Source: an uncultured Spirochaetaceae bacterium
GTDB taxonomy: Bacteria > Spirochaetota > Spirochaetia > Sphaerochaetales > Sphaerochaetaceae
NCBI GenBank assembly: GCA_944392965.1
Contig: CALXYM010000014.1
Span: forward strand, 1 to 54,372
Direction: 5' to 3'
Length of the DNA: 54,372 nt
Of the stretch, positions 34,284 to 43,316 are shown one piece after another (positions within the stretch are counted from its first letter, which is position 1; each line of letters starts with the position of its first letter). The translations under genes and the position numbers were made by a program. Under the pieces are notes generated by a model, which searched no databases, was not told the DNA's origin, and was given only the letters and a program-made list of their open reading frames with translations.

Positions 34284-34322
34284 CGGGCCGTCGCAATTTT
34301 GCGACAGCTCCGGGTTTCCTTA
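34284..34322 (+). terminator. Probable terminator after the GH172 operon
   Basis: Stem GTCGCA / TGCGAC (34290-34305) with an outer CGG/CCG pairing, followed by T-rich sequence. A second hairpin without a U tract (gatcccc / ggggatc, 34176-34199) lies upstream. Confidence 0.65.
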
Positions 34323-34356
34323 TTTCTTCGCTCTTTATTTTTAACCAGAAAATTTG

Positions 34357-34385
34357 TTTAAAAATATAAAAATACCTGTTATTAT
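34357..34385 (+). promoter_or_regulatory. Promoter predicting leaderless transcript of the AAA ATPase gene
   Basis: TTTAAA (34357-34362), 17-base spacer and TATTAT (34380-34385). The ATG is at 34392, about the expected transcription start. No purine-rich ribosome site occurs upstream. Confidence 0.5.
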
Positions 34386-34391
34386 ATTTAT

Positions 34392-35528
34392 ATGTTTAGA
34401 TTACTACGATTAGAATTTAAAAAAATAAAGAATTTCGAGGATCCTTTTATTTTAGATTTTACCGCATCTGATCGTATTATACAGGAAGAGAATGTCTCCT
34501 TGGTTTCTAAACCTATTTATTCTCAGAATGTAATGGCATTTGTCGGTATCAATGCGAGTGGAAAGACGACGGCATTAAGATTGATTAAAATGGCACTTTC
34601 CATTATCTGTGATAATAAAAGTATAGATCAGCTTGGAGCCATAAAAGATCTTTTTTCTGATGATTCTGTCATGGTAGCAGATTTCTTCCTAGATAGAGAT
34701 TTTTATAGGCTTTCTTCTCTCTTTGGAATACATAAAAGTGGTAATCTTATATTTAAAGATGAGAAAATATATAAAAAGAAAAGAAAGACATACAGGAAAT
34801 CCGATAGGTTTTCCTTTAAAGAAGATGAACTTTTTCTGTCACGTAGTCAGTTCTCTTCTTCTGTACTTTCTTTCCTAAAAGATGATGACAGTATTGTTAC
34901 TTCTTTGACAAAAGATGTTTCATGTATCCATCTTGATACACTGAATATTACAAATTTCAATTTTTTATTTTCCGATGGGCCTGTAAATCCTCTATACCTT
35001 TCTTTGCTGGATAAGTCTATTGAAAGTATTCAGCTAACCAACCATCAACAGCTGGATATCAAATTTAAAAACAGTGAGGAGATTCGGCAACTGGCCTCTC
35101 CGATAGGAGCGGAATTATATATCTCTTCTGGTACTATACGAGGAAGCCAGCTTTTGGACATGGCATCCTCTGTTCTATCTGAGGGTGGTTATCTTATCGT
35201 TGATGAGATAGAAAACCATTTAAATAAAAAACTTGTTCAGCTTCTGATTGATCTCTTTCAGGATAATGAGATAAATACGATAGGGGCGGTTTTAATATTC
35301 ACTACACATTACTCAGAACTTTTAGATTATGTTATCAGAAAAGATAGCATATATGTATTTCTTAAATCTGATTCAGGGAAATGTCTGCTATCAAGATACT
35401 CAGACCGTATAAAACGTAATGATATTAAAAAGAGTGATGTTCTTCTTTCAAATTTTATAGAAGGGACGGCTCCTTCTTATGAGGACATTCAAGAGATAAA
35501 GGAGTATATGTGCAGACAAAAGAAGTAA
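34392..35528 (+). CDS. AAA/ABC-type ATPase, first gene of a defence-like pair
   Basis: 378 residues of the SMC/RecF/OLD-like ATPases used in many anti-phage systems. Walker A GINASGKTT (about residues 52-60) follows an N-terminal strand pair (LEFKKIKNFEDPFILDF). Walker B is YLIVDEIENH, followed by a His-loop TTHYSELL. The C-terminus ends with a GTAPSYEDI segment, a feature I associate with RloB-linked ATPases. The stop overlaps the next gene by 19 nt. No nuclease or TOPRIM domain is fused; that role is probably taken by the partner. Confidence 0.8.
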   Translation: MFRLLRLEFKKIKNFEDPFILDFTASDRIIQEENVSLVSKPIYSQNVMAFVGINASGKTTALRLIKMALSIICDNKSIDQLGAIKDLFSDDSVMVADFFLDRDFYRLSSLFGIHKSGNLIFKDEKIYKKKRKTYRKSDRFSFKEDELFLSRSQFSSSVLSFLKDDDSIVTSLTKDVSCIHLDTLNITNFNFLFSDGPVNPLYLSLLDKSIESIQLTNHQQLDIKFKNSEEIRQLASPIGAELYISSGTIRGSQLLDMASSVLSEGGYLIVDEIENHLNKKLVQLLIDLFQDNEINTIGAVLIFTTHYSELLDYVIRKDSIYVFLKSDSGKCLLSRYSDRIKRNDIKKSDVLLSNFIEGTAPSYEDIQEIKEYMCRQKK

Positions 35529-36040
35529 GTTTTTCTGGTAAATATGTTCTCTGTCTTGCGGAAGGAGCTGCAGAAAGAGAGGTGATGGATATGCTGCTGG
35601 AACTAGATTTACTTCCATTTAATAGGGAGGATCTGGTAGGAAAGAAAATTCAGCGTCGCATGAGTGTTTCCGCAGTAGAAGAGAAATTCCTCTCTTTGAG
35701 TTACAAAAAACCTGTTGTGATTTTACGTATAATCGATTCTAGAAAAGAGTCTTTCAAATTAAGACGACAATATAAGGATAGATTTGAAGTCATAACAGTT
35801 ACTACTCATCCGGAAATAGAGATATTGTTGATATTAAGTAAGGGGGACTATAAGGATTACAGTAAGACTAAATCCCGAGAAAAACCGAGCGCTTACTGTA
35901 GTCGGTGTTATGGATATAAGAAAAATCAGGATGCTTTCTCTTCTTATATCATGCCAAACGACCTTGTAGAAGCAATAAGAAAGTATTCAAAAATGCGTGA
36001 ATTTAAAGATTTTTCATTAAGGTGGCTTCTGAACATATGA
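35510..36040 (+). CDS. RloB/TOPRIM-like partner protein
   Basis: 176 residues starting at GTG 35510, with AAAGGAG just upstream inside the ATPase gene. The N-terminal YVLCLAEGAAEREVMDML recalls the TOPRIM Glu motif, and ILRIIDSRKESFKL may supply the acidic Asp motif. TTHPEIEILLIL and a Cys-containing KPSAYCSRCYG follow. The layout matches small partners of AAA ATPases in RloB/AbiL/PARIS-like systems. The tight overlap argues that the two proteins act together. The family name is moderate; the gene-pair architecture is what is seen. Confidence 0.6.
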   Translation: MQTKEVSFSGKYVLCLAEGAAEREVMDMLLELDLLPFNREDLVGKKIQRRMSVSAVEEKFLSLSYKKPVVILRIIDSRKESFKLRRQYKDRFEVITVTTHPEIEILLILSKGDYKDYSKTKSREKPSAYCSRCYGYKKNQDAFSSYIMPNDLVEAIRKYSKMREFKDFSLRWLLNI

Positions 36041-36043
36041 TTT

Positions 36044-37810
36044 TTATTGTTCGGTTAACATCCTCCATAACGTTGTTCTACTGATTTGCAATCTTTTTGC
36101 TGTCGCTGACTGATTGCCACCTTCTTCTTCCAGAACCTTTTTTGCTATTTCTTTTTCAATTGACTTTAAACTTTGGTTCAGGGAGATAGGCTTATTCATT
36201 TCACTGTCGGAAACATAAAGAGCAAGCTTTTCTTTTTCTATCGTTTCTTTTACTGTTTGCGCATTTGCAATAGGTTCATTGGAATTGATTATCAGTTCTT
36301 TTGTAAACCGTTTGAATTGAGAGAAATTATTTGGCCAAGGATATTCTTTAATAATGTCCAGAGCTTCATTTGTCGCTCCAACCAATTGATGTGGAAACTC
36401 CATATTAAGAAGGCTGAGCAATCGATTGAACAATGAGGGTATACTATCTTTTTGGCTTCTTAATTCAGGTGTTTTTATGGAAACAGCGTTAAGGACATCC
36501 AAAAAAAGAGAATCGGTTTCTGATATCAGTTTTTCTGTCGTAGAGGAGAATATTATTCTATTCCTATTGCTTTCGTTTATGTCTCGCAGAATAGAAAGTA
36601 GGCTAGAGATTTTCTTTTTATCAAGTTTGTTTATATTTGATAGATACAGGGTCTGATCCAGTGTGGAGAGAGGTGATGTTGTATGATTCATCAGATAATC
36701 CCAGCTTTTATCGTTTATGAGAGAACAATCAATGTGGATGAATGGGTTGTATTTTAGATTGCAATTCAGATAAATATAGTATGCAAGGGACTCTTTTCCC
36801 GTTCCATTCTCTCCATATATTAAAATAGGAATATTGTTTGATAATGTTTTTTCTATTTTTGTTTTGATTAGATTTGCTGTGCCGGCAAGGAAAAACAGAC
36901 TACTGTAGTATTTACTTTCAATTTCCTGGGTTGCGAGAAACTTTATCCCAGGTTTTTCCATCTGATATGCATTTTTCCTTTCCGTATAAAAAAAAGCATA
37001 GTAAATATTACTATCGATTAGAATTGATTTTGCCCTTATTGAATAAATGATTCCATCTCTTATTCGCACGAGTTTTTTTTCACTTATGGAAGAAAGATCT
37101 TCAATCTCAGGCTTCAGCATATCAATGATTTTGGAATTCATATCCTCTAGAGATGAAAGTAGTACATGCTTATTGCTGTCAAATACAATTGTTTTCCCGA
37201 TCTGGCTTATGAACAGTGTCCGAAGCAGGGAATTCTCGTTTTTCAATGTCCTCATTGATTTATATAAGTCTATTGCTTTTATGAATGTATTTCGGACACT
37301 GCTGTCACTAGAGGTGATTAAAAAGGAATTAAGTCCTAATTCCCTTGCAGCCTTGTCTGCAAACATATCACAGAGAACAGCATGGTAGTTTTTGCATTTT
37401 TTCAGTATTTCTGTGGCTTCCTGTGATGATGGAATTCTATAGCATTCCAAGGTACACCCTATTATTGATGCAATTTGTGTGGCTCTTTGACTTACATCTG
37501 CAACAGATACGATTGCAACTTTTTTATTTGATGCATTTGCAAGATTCATCGCATGAAGGATGTCGTCTGTCGAGATTTCAACACCTATGACAGGAATGCT
37601 GAGTTCTTCTCTTAGCAGATCTGCAGTCGCTCCCCTTGAAATCACCATGTCGAAGTTTCCGTGGAAATTTGCTTGGGCTATTTCTAACCCTTCCTGTAAG
37701 TCTCCTGTGAATGGAATCAGGTCAATTTCTTTAAACTCTTCCACGAGTTTTATCATTTGCATTTTCATTGCTTCATATGGCGCGATACCTAAGATTCTAA
37801 TTTTTTCCAT
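36044..37810 (-). CDS. PrpR-like regulator with degenerate sigma-54 ATPase domain
   Basis: 588 residues. Residues 1-185 are a PrpR_N-type sensory domain (FDMVISRGATADLL, IPVIGVEIS). A coiled or PAS-like middle follows. The AAA+ domain keeps Walker A GENGTGKE (333-340), but the GAFTGA loop that contacts sigma-54 is absent and the Walker B position reads TLYLSN (387-392) instead of LFLDE. The C-terminus (about 555-588) is a Fis-type HTH (GNQSATAKRLQISRTTLWRM). It is divergent from the DUF1537-LarA operon and probably controls it without sigma-54. No -24/-12 promoter was found there. Confidence 0.88.
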   Translation of the reverse strand: MEKIRILGIAPYEAMKMQMIKLVEEFKEIDLIPFTGDLQEGLEIAQANFHGNFDMVISRGATADLLREELSIPVIGVEISTDDILHAMNLANASNKKVAIVSVADVSQRATQIASIIGCTLECYRIPSSQEATEILKKCKNYHAVLCDMFADKAARELGLNSFLITSSDSSVRNTFIKAIDLYKSMRTLKNENSLLRTLFISQIGKTIVFDSNKHVLLSSLEDMNSKIIDMLKPEIEDLSSISEKKLVRIRDGIIYSIRAKSILIDSNIYYAFFYTERKNAYQMEKPGIKFLATQEIESKYYSSLFFLAGTANLIKTKIEKTLSNNIPILIYGENGTGKESLAYYIYLNCNLKYNPFIHIDCSLINDKSWDYLMNHTTSPLSTLDQTLYLSNINKLDKKKISSLLSILRDINESNRNRIIFSSTTEKLISETDSLFLDVLNAVSIKTPELRSQKDSIPSLFNRLLSLLNMEFPHQLVGATNEALDIIKEYPWPNNFSQFKRFTKELIINSNEPIANAQTVKETIEKEKLALYVSDSEMNKPISLNQSLKSIEKEIAKKVLEEEGGNQSATAKRLQISRTTLWRMLTEQ

Positions 37811-37894
37811 ATATTCCTTTTTGTTTTAGTTTATCAGGATTTATATAAAAAACCAAGTTTTGTTTCAAAATTAAACATAAATTTTTAAAATTCG

Positions 37895-37923
37895 TTGCTG
37901 TATGCTCTAAAAACGGCTGTTAT
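37895..37923 (+). promoter_or_regulatory. Possible sigma-70 promoter of the DUF1537-LarA operon
   Basis: TTGCTG (37895-37900), 17-base spacer, TGTTAT (37918-37923). No sigma-54 consensus (GG-10 nt-GC) is seen in the gap. Confidence 0.45.
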
Positions 37924-37973
37924 CATAATTTTTAAAGAGAAACTGTTTATTTTTACAACAAAGGAGAGATGCA

Positions 37974-39215
37974 ATGGTAAGGCTTTTAATAATTGCAGAT
38001 GACTTTACTGGTGCTTTAGATACAGGGGTGCAGTTTGCTCATTATGATGGAGAAGTGAAAATTATTGCTAATCCCGACTGCAGTTTTTCTTCTATTTCCC
38101 CCAATATACCTGTTGTTGTAATAAATGCAGATACGAGACATCTGAATAAAGATGACTCTTATAAGGTTGTATTTGATATAGCAAAAAGAGCTAGCGATAG
38201 CGGATTCACACATTTTTACAAGAAAGTTGATTCTGGACTCAGGGGAAACATCGGTAGTGAATTAAGTGCCCTGCTTGATGCCCTTGATGTCAAATCTCTT
38301 TATTTTGCACCGGCTTATCCAAAATTGAAAAGAGTTACTGTAGATGGCTATCAGTATATTGATGGAAGACTGCTTTCCCAGAGTGTTTTTGCAAAGGATC
38401 TATTTAATCCTCCTTCTTCTGACAATGTCATAGAAATCATTGCAACCCAAACCGATAAGAACATTGTATTGGATTCCTTTGATGGAGAGGGGATTCATGT
38501 ATTTAATGCAAAGAATGATGAGGAACTTGAGCATATTGCGAAAAAACTTGGAACTGATGGGTTGAGAGCTAGTGCGGGATGTGCTGGTTTTGCATCTCAT
38601 ATGGCGAAAATTCTAGGATTTAAGGAGACTCCAAAAGTCACTCCAGTCATTAATAGTCCGATTCTAATCGTATGTGGAAGTATCAATCCGATATCTATGA
38701 GACAGATGGATAGGGTCATGGAGTCGGGAGTTATGCGTTTTTCCCTCTCGACATCACAGAAAACAGATCCTGACTGGATAAGAAGCGAGGAGTGTTCTTC
38801 TTTGATTTCTGATTGCGTTGATGAAGTTTCCAAAAATGGATGTGCGATTATTGATGTGAATGGAAGTAAGAAAATAACAGAAGAGGATGAAGAGGCACAG
38901 AAATATGGGCTTACCATCAATACATTAAGGCAGAATATTGCCAATCTTCTCGGCAACCTTACCAAACGTTTAATCGATAGTGGTCTTGATATAATTGTTT
39001 ATTCAATTGGGGGAGATACATTAAAAGCAATCATTAATGCTTTATCCATAAATGAGATCAATGCGGTATGTGAACTTGATGCAGGTGTTGTCCTTAACAG
39101 TATCTCCTATGAGGATAAGTCTTTATTTGTAATCTCAAAATCAGGTGGTTTTGGAGATGAAAATACCGTTCTTAATTTTTTAAATGCTTTAAAGGGGGCA
39201 AGGAATGTTGTCTAG
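37974..39215 (+). CDS. Four-carbon acid sugar kinase (DUF1537/OtnK type)
   Basis: 413 residues. DUF1537 kinases phosphorylate four-carbon acids such as D-threonate or D-erythronate at C4. Family motifs: LLIIADDFTGALDTG at the N-terminus, KVDSGLRGNIGSEL in the substrate site, and GGDTLKAIIN near the ATP site. GGAGAG lies before the ATG. It is the first gene of the 12-gene operon and overlaps the next by 11 nt. With the PdxA2 homologue four genes on, it would form the DtnK-PdxA2 pair. Confidence 0.93.
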   Translation: MVRLLIIADDFTGALDTGVQFAHYDGEVKIIANPDCSFSSISPNIPVVVINADTRHLNKDDSYKVVFDIAKRASDSGFTHFYKKVDSGLRGNIGSELSALLDALDVKSLYFAPAYPKLKRVTVDGYQYIDGRLLSQSVFAKDLFNPPSSDNVIEIIATQTDKNIVLDSFDGEGIHVFNAKNDEELEHIAKKLGTDGLRASAGCAGFASHMAKILGFKETPKVTPVINSPILIVCGSINPISMRQMDRVMESGVMRFSLSTSQKTDPDWIRSEECSSLISDCVDEVSKNGCAIIDVNGSKKITEEDEEAQKYGLTINTLRQNIANLLGNLTKRLIDSGLDIIVYSIGGDTLKAIINALSINEINAVCELDAGVVLNSISYEDKSLFVISKSGGFGDENTVLNFLNALKGARNVV

Positions 39216-40362
39216 TTATAGTTTGGTTCTTCCTAATAAGGTCTTTTCCGGAGAAGAGGCGCTTTCTCAGCTTTGTGGAATCTTAGCATCCGAAAAATCA
39301 AAAAAGGTTGCAGTGTTCACAGACTCTGGAATAAAGAAAGCTGGTGTCCTCGAATTGGTTCTGAATTATTTGGACAAGGCCGAGGTTGTGTATGAAATCT
39401 TTGATGATATAGTACCAGAGCCGACTTATATGCAGGTTCAGCAGATTGTATCCAACTGCGAGTCTTATGGTGCAGATTTTATCATTGCAATCGGAGGGGG
39501 AAGTGTCATGGACACAGCAAAACTTGCAAGTGTACTCTCTGGCAGTTCTTATACTGTGAAAGATCTCCTTCAGAATCCCTTGTCCTCATCGAAAAAGATT
39601 AAGACACTTATGATTCCTACAACAGCTGGAACGGGTGCGGAAGCAACTCCAAATGCAATTGTCGCGGTTCCCGAAGAACAATTAAAGGTTGGAATTGTAA
39701 ATCCTGATATGGTAAGTGACTACGTGATCCTTGATTATAGAATGGTTGAGAATCTACCATTACCAATTGCAGCCTCTACGGGGATTGATGCTCTTTGTCA
39801 TGCCATTGAGTGCTTTACAAGTAATAAAGCAAACCCATTCAGCGATTTGTTTGCTCTGAATTCTCTGTCCTTGATTTTGAAGAATATAGAAAAAGCCTCC
39901 CTCGACAGAGAAGCAAAGAAAGAGAAAGAAAATATGCTTATCGCAAGTTTTTATGCGGGGATAGCTATAACGAGTTCTGGGACAACTGCTGTACATGCTC
40001 TTAGTTACCCTCTTGGAGGTCGTTATCATATTGCACATGGGATATCAAATGCGATCCTGCTGATGCCTGTCATGAGATTCAATGAAGATGTATGTTCCCC
40101 TCGTCTTGCAGACGCTTATGATTTTTGTTTTGGAGAAGCATCAGGAAAGGATGAAAAATGGAAGAGTAGTTATATGCTCTCACGAATGGGAGAGATTGTA
40201 AAAAATCTTAATATTCCGACGTCTTTAGCTGGGTTTGGTGTAACTTTAGACGATCTTGATGATCTGGTCGATGCAGGAATGAAGGTGACTCGTTTGCTTA
40301 ATAACAATATGAAAAAAGTCTCGAAAGAAGATGCAAGAAAAATTTATATGGAGGTATTGTGA
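39205..40362 (+). CDS. Iron-containing alcohol dehydrogenase
   Basis: 385 residues, group III ADH. NAD(P) loop GGGSVMDTAKL, TTAGTGAEATPNA, and the metal-binding Asp/His set in GIDALCHAIE and ALSYPLGGRYHIAHG. AGGGGGCAAGG precedes the ATG. It overlaps the following DapA-like gene. It probably reduces an aldehyde released in the pathway, or oxidises an alcohol. Confidence 0.94.
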   Translation: MLSSYSLVLPNKVFSGEEALSQLCGILASEKSKKVAVFTDSGIKKAGVLELVLNYLDKAEVVYEIFDDIVPEPTYMQVQQIVSNCESYGADFIIAIGGGSVMDTAKLASVLSGSSYTVKDLLQNPLSSSKKIKTLMIPTTAGTGAEATPNAIVAVPEEQLKVGIVNPDMVSDYVILDYRMVENLPLPIAASTGIDALCHAIECFTSNKANPFSDLFALNSLSLILKNIEKASLDREAKKEKENMLIASFYAGIAITSSGTTAVHALSYPLGGRYHIAHGISNAILLMPVMRFNEDVCSPRLADAYDFCFGEASGKDEKWKSSYMLSRMGEIVKNLNIPTSLAGFGVTLDDLDDLVDAGMKVTRLLNNNMKKVSKEDARKIYMEVL

Positions 40363-41270
40363 TGAAGGCAGAAGATATTAAAGGAATAATCTGTCCTGTT
40401 CTTACTCCGATGAATGCGGATGAGAGCATTAACTATGATGGATTAAGAAGTGAGATTGACAGACTGATCAATGCTGGAATATATGGGATTTTCTGTTTCG
40501 GTACAAATGGAGAAAACTACGCCCTTAATGAGGAAGAAAAGATAAAGATTCTGGAAGTTACGATTGAACATGTTAAAGGTAGGGTTCCTGTTTATGCTGG
40601 AACTGGTTGTATTACAACTTCTGATACAGTTCGTCTCAGCAGGAAGGCACAGAGCTTAGGTGCAGATGCCCTTTCAATCATTACTCCTAGTTTCGCAGCT
40701 GCTTCACAAGAGGAACTTTATCGGCATTATGTGGAAGTTGGAAAAAATGTTGATATTCCAATTGTTATTTATAATATTCCCGCAAGAACAGGGAACAAGG
40801 TTCTTCCTGAAACCCTTAGAAGACTTGCCAAAGATGTTGATGTCATAATGGGAGCTAAGGATTCCAGTGGAGATTGGGATAACCTTCTCTCTTACATAGA
40901 AATGACAAAGGATCTTGATAAGGATTTCAGGGTTCTTTCAGGTAATGATTCTCTTATCCTTAAATGCCTGGAGAACGGAGGAAAGGGGGGTATTGCAGGC
41001 TGTGCAAATGTTTATCCCAAGACGCTTCTTTCAATTTATAACAAGTTTAAAGAGGGTGATTTGGCTGGTGCAAAGGAGGCACAGGAAGCCATTGTTCCTT
41101 TCCGAGCTGTATTCAAATATGGAAATCCGAATACGATTATCAAGAAAGCAGCTGCATTGCTTGGCTATCCTGTCGGAGATTTAAGAAAACCGTTCAACTA
41201 TCTTTCAGAAGAGGGGATGACTGCTCTTCGTGCTGTTCTTGAAGAGAATGAAAAGAGAGGTCTTAAATGA
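40362..41270 (+). CDS. DapA-family lyase (dihydrodipicolinate synthase-like)
   Basis: About 302 residues, a class I aldolase fold. Schiff-base K167 in MGAKDSSGDW (numbering from the GTG at 40359), catalytic Y138 in IVIYNIPART, and GTNGENYAL in the pyruvate-binding region. ATG 40362 is favoured over the GTG three bases earlier. In a catabolic operon like this it is more likely an aldolase or dehydratase of a keto-acid than a lysine gene. Overlaps PdxA2 by 4 nt. Confidence 0.92.
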   Translation: MKAEDIKGIICPVLTPMNADESINYDGLRSEIDRLINAGIYGIFCFGTNGENYALNEEEKIKILEVTIEHVKGRVPVYAGTGCITTSDTVRLSRKAQSLGADALSIITPSFAAASQEELYRHYVEVGKNVDIPIVIYNIPARTGNKVLPETLRRLAKDVDVIMGAKDSSGDWDNLLSYIEMTKDLDKDFRVLSGNDSLILKCLENGGKGGIAGCANVYPKTLLSIYNKFKEGDLAGAKEAQEAIVPFRAVFKYGNPNTIIKKAAALLGYPVGDLRKPFNYLSEEGMTALRAVLEENEKRGLK

Positions 41271-42346
41271 GCAAGATAGGAAAACCGATACTTGGAATCA
41301 CAATGGGGGATCCGTTTGGCAATGGACCGGAGATAACAGTTAAGGCTCTTTCTCATAAGGATTTATATGATAGATGCAGACCTTTGGTGATTGGTGATTT
41401 GGCAAGTATGAACTATGCTGTGGCCGTAAGCGGACTTGAGCTGACTGTAAATCCTGTCAAAGAGGTTTGTGAGGCAAAATTCCAATATGGCGTTATTGAT
41501 GTATTGGATCTTGCTCTTGTAAAGCTTTCTGATATCCCCGGAGATGCAAAGGAGCGAAAACCTTTTCATTTGGGAGCAACGGTCCTTGGAGGAGAAGCTG
41601 CTTTTCAGTATGTTGTCAAAGTTATAGACCTTGCTATGGCAGGAAAGGTGGATGCAACTGTTACCAATGCTTTAAGTAAAGAAGCAATAAACATGGCAGG
41701 ACATCATTATAGTGGTCATACCGAGATTTATGCCGATTATACCCATACAAAAAAGTACACGATGATGCTTGCTCATGAGGAATTGAGGGTTGTACATGTC
41801 AGTACCCATGTCTCAATGAGAGAAGCTTGTGACAGGGTGAAAAAGGATAGGGTTCTTGATGTAATCAGAATAGCGAATGATGGTTGTAAGTCGCTTGGTA
41901 TAAAAGAGCCGAAAATCGCAGTAGCGGGATTAAATCCCCACTGTGGAGAGAATGGAATGTTCGGCAGAGAAGAAATCGAGGAGATACAACCAGCAATAGA
42001 TGAAGCATTGAAAGAAGGAATAATTATTCCTGATAAGGCGCCGACTCCGGCCGATAGTGTTTTCTCAAAAGCATTAGGCGGGTGGTATGACATCGTTGTA
42101 TGCATGTATCATGATCAGGGGCATATCCCTTTGAAAGTCAAAGGATTTGTTTATAATAAGGAACTTAAAAAGTGGGATGCTGTCGCTGGGGTTAATGTTA
42201 CACTCGGGCTTCCCATTATTCGAGCCAGTGTCGACCATGGTACAGGATATGGACATGCTGGAAGTGGGGATGCAAATGAGATTAGCCTGATAAATGCAAT
42301 GGATTATGCTATTAGGATGGCAAATGCAAGGAGTGAGAATGAGTAA
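41267..42346 (+). CDS. PdxA2-type 4-phospho-hydroxyacid dehydrogenase
   Basis: 359 residues of the PdxA family. GITMGDPFGNGPE at the N-terminus, metal-binding His in MAGHHYSGHTE, GLNPHCGENGMFG, and HDQGHIPLKV near the C-terminus. PdxA2 next to a DUF1537 kinase typically oxidises and decarboxylates D-threonate 4-phosphate (or a similar acid) to dihydroxyacetone phosphate. No other pyridoxal synthesis gene is nearby, supporting a catabolic role. Confidence 0.93.
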   Translation: MSKIGKPILGITMGDPFGNGPEITVKALSHKDLYDRCRPLVIGDLASMNYAVAVSGLELTVNPVKEVCEAKFQYGVIDVLDLALVKLSDIPGDAKERKPFHLGATVLGGEAAFQYVVKVIDLAMAGKVDATVTNALSKEAINMAGHHYSGHTEIYADYTHTKKYTMMLAHEELRVVHVSTHVSMREACDRVKKDRVLDVIRIANDGCKSLGIKEPKIAVAGLNPHCGENGMFGREEIEEIQPAIDEALKEGIIIPDKAPTPADSVFSKALGGWYDIVVCMYHDQGHIPLKVKGFVYNKELKKWDAVAGVNVTLGLPIIRASVDHGTGYGHAGSGDANEISLINAMDYAIRMANARSENE

Positions 42347-43316
42347 GTTCGTATTAACTCAGGCCCTCTGCCAGGAAGGAATGGATTTTCTGAAAGGCAA
42401 GGTAGATATTTATATTGCAGATAATCCTGATCCCAATAACTATTTATCTGAAATGAGAGATGCCGATGCCATTATCGTAAGAATAGCAAAATGTGATGCG
42501 AATGCTATTGAGAATAGTCCTAACCTGAAAGTCATTGGGCGTACCGGTGTTGGCTATGATTCTGTTGATGTGAAAAAAGCTACGGAAAGGGGCATTCCGG
42601 TTGTTATAACGCCTGGGGCAAATTCCAGAAGTGTCGCAGAGCATACAATTGCTTTTATACTCGCGCTTTCAAAGAATCTTGTAGAAGCACAAAATCAGAT
42701 GGTTTTGGGTAATTGGCAAATCAGGGATGCTGGAAAGGCTTCTGAAATAGAGGGCAAGTACGTTGGTATTGTCGGGCTTGGTGCGATTGGAAAGATTGTT
42801 GCAGATCTTTGTAAGGCTCTGGGAATGGAAACTATCGCTTATGATCCTGTTCTTAGTAAAGATGATATAGAGGGACGGGGATGCCACTATTGCAAGGATC
42901 TTGATGAGCTTCTTTGCAAATCGGATTTTGTTACAATACATGTTCCTTTGTTGCCTTCCACGGAAAACTTAATCACTTTATCTGAGATTAAGAAAATGAA
43001 GAGTAGTGCCTTTCTGATTAATTGTAGCAGAGGAGGTATCATAAACGAGACAGATCTTGTAGAGGCACTGAAAGATGGAATAATCAGAGGAGCTGCCTTG
43101 GATGCGTTCAAAGAGGAACCACCTAAAGCGGACAGCCCATTGCTGTCATGTCCCAATCTTTTATTGTCCCCGCATTCTGCAGCTCAGACAAAAGAGGCCG
43201 TAATCAAAATGGCGAGGATGTGTGTCGAAGGCTGTTTTGCCGTATTAAATGGAGAAAAATGGCCTTATGTTGCAAATCCAGAGGTATATCAAACTTCAAA
43301 ATGGAGGGAAAAATGA
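42339..43316 (+). CDS. D-2-hydroxyacid dehydrogenase (PGDH-like)
   Basis: About 325 residues. ATG 42339 overlaps the pdxA end. NAD fold GLGAIGKIVADLCKALG. The catalytic Arg/Glu/His triad appears in NCSRGGIIN, FKEEPP and SPHSAAQT. The family interconverts 2-hydroxy and 2-keto acids. Next to a LarA homologue it may act after racemisation. Its stop overlaps the next start. Confidence 0.94.
   Translation: MSKFVLTQALCQEGMDFLKGKVDIYIADNPDPNNYLSEMRDADAIIVRIAKCDANAIENSPNLKVIGRTGVGYDSVDVKKATERGIPVVITPGANSRSVAEHTIAFILALSKNLVEAQNQMVLGNWQIRDAGKASEIEGKYVGIVGLGAIGKIVADLCKALGMETIAYDPVLSKDDIEGRGCHYCKDLDELLCKSDFVTIHVPLLPSTENLITLSEIKKMKSSAFLINCSRGGIINETDLVEALKDGIIRGAALDAFKEEPPKADSPLLSCPNLLLSPHSAAQTKEAVIKMARMCVEGCFAVLNGEKWPYVANPEVYQTSKWREK

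Noticed and set aside
37811-37973. Sigma-54 promoter for the DUF1537 operon
   Set aside because: I looked because of the PrpR-like neighbour, but found no GG-10 nt-GC element of acceptable quality.
40362-41270. Lysine biosynthesis dapA
   Set aside because: It is embedded in a catabolic operon; DapA-family lyases with other substrates are common there.
41267-42346. Pyridoxal phosphate synthesis gene pdxA
   Set aside because: The gene family is PdxA, but the DUF1537 kinase context and absence of pdxJ or other vitamin B6 genes favour the catabolic PdxA2 role.
43148-43312. N-terminal extension of the esterase
   Set aside because: The extension overlaps the dehydrogenase gene, is Cys/Arg-rich, and lacks a ribosome site; homology begins at ATG 43313.
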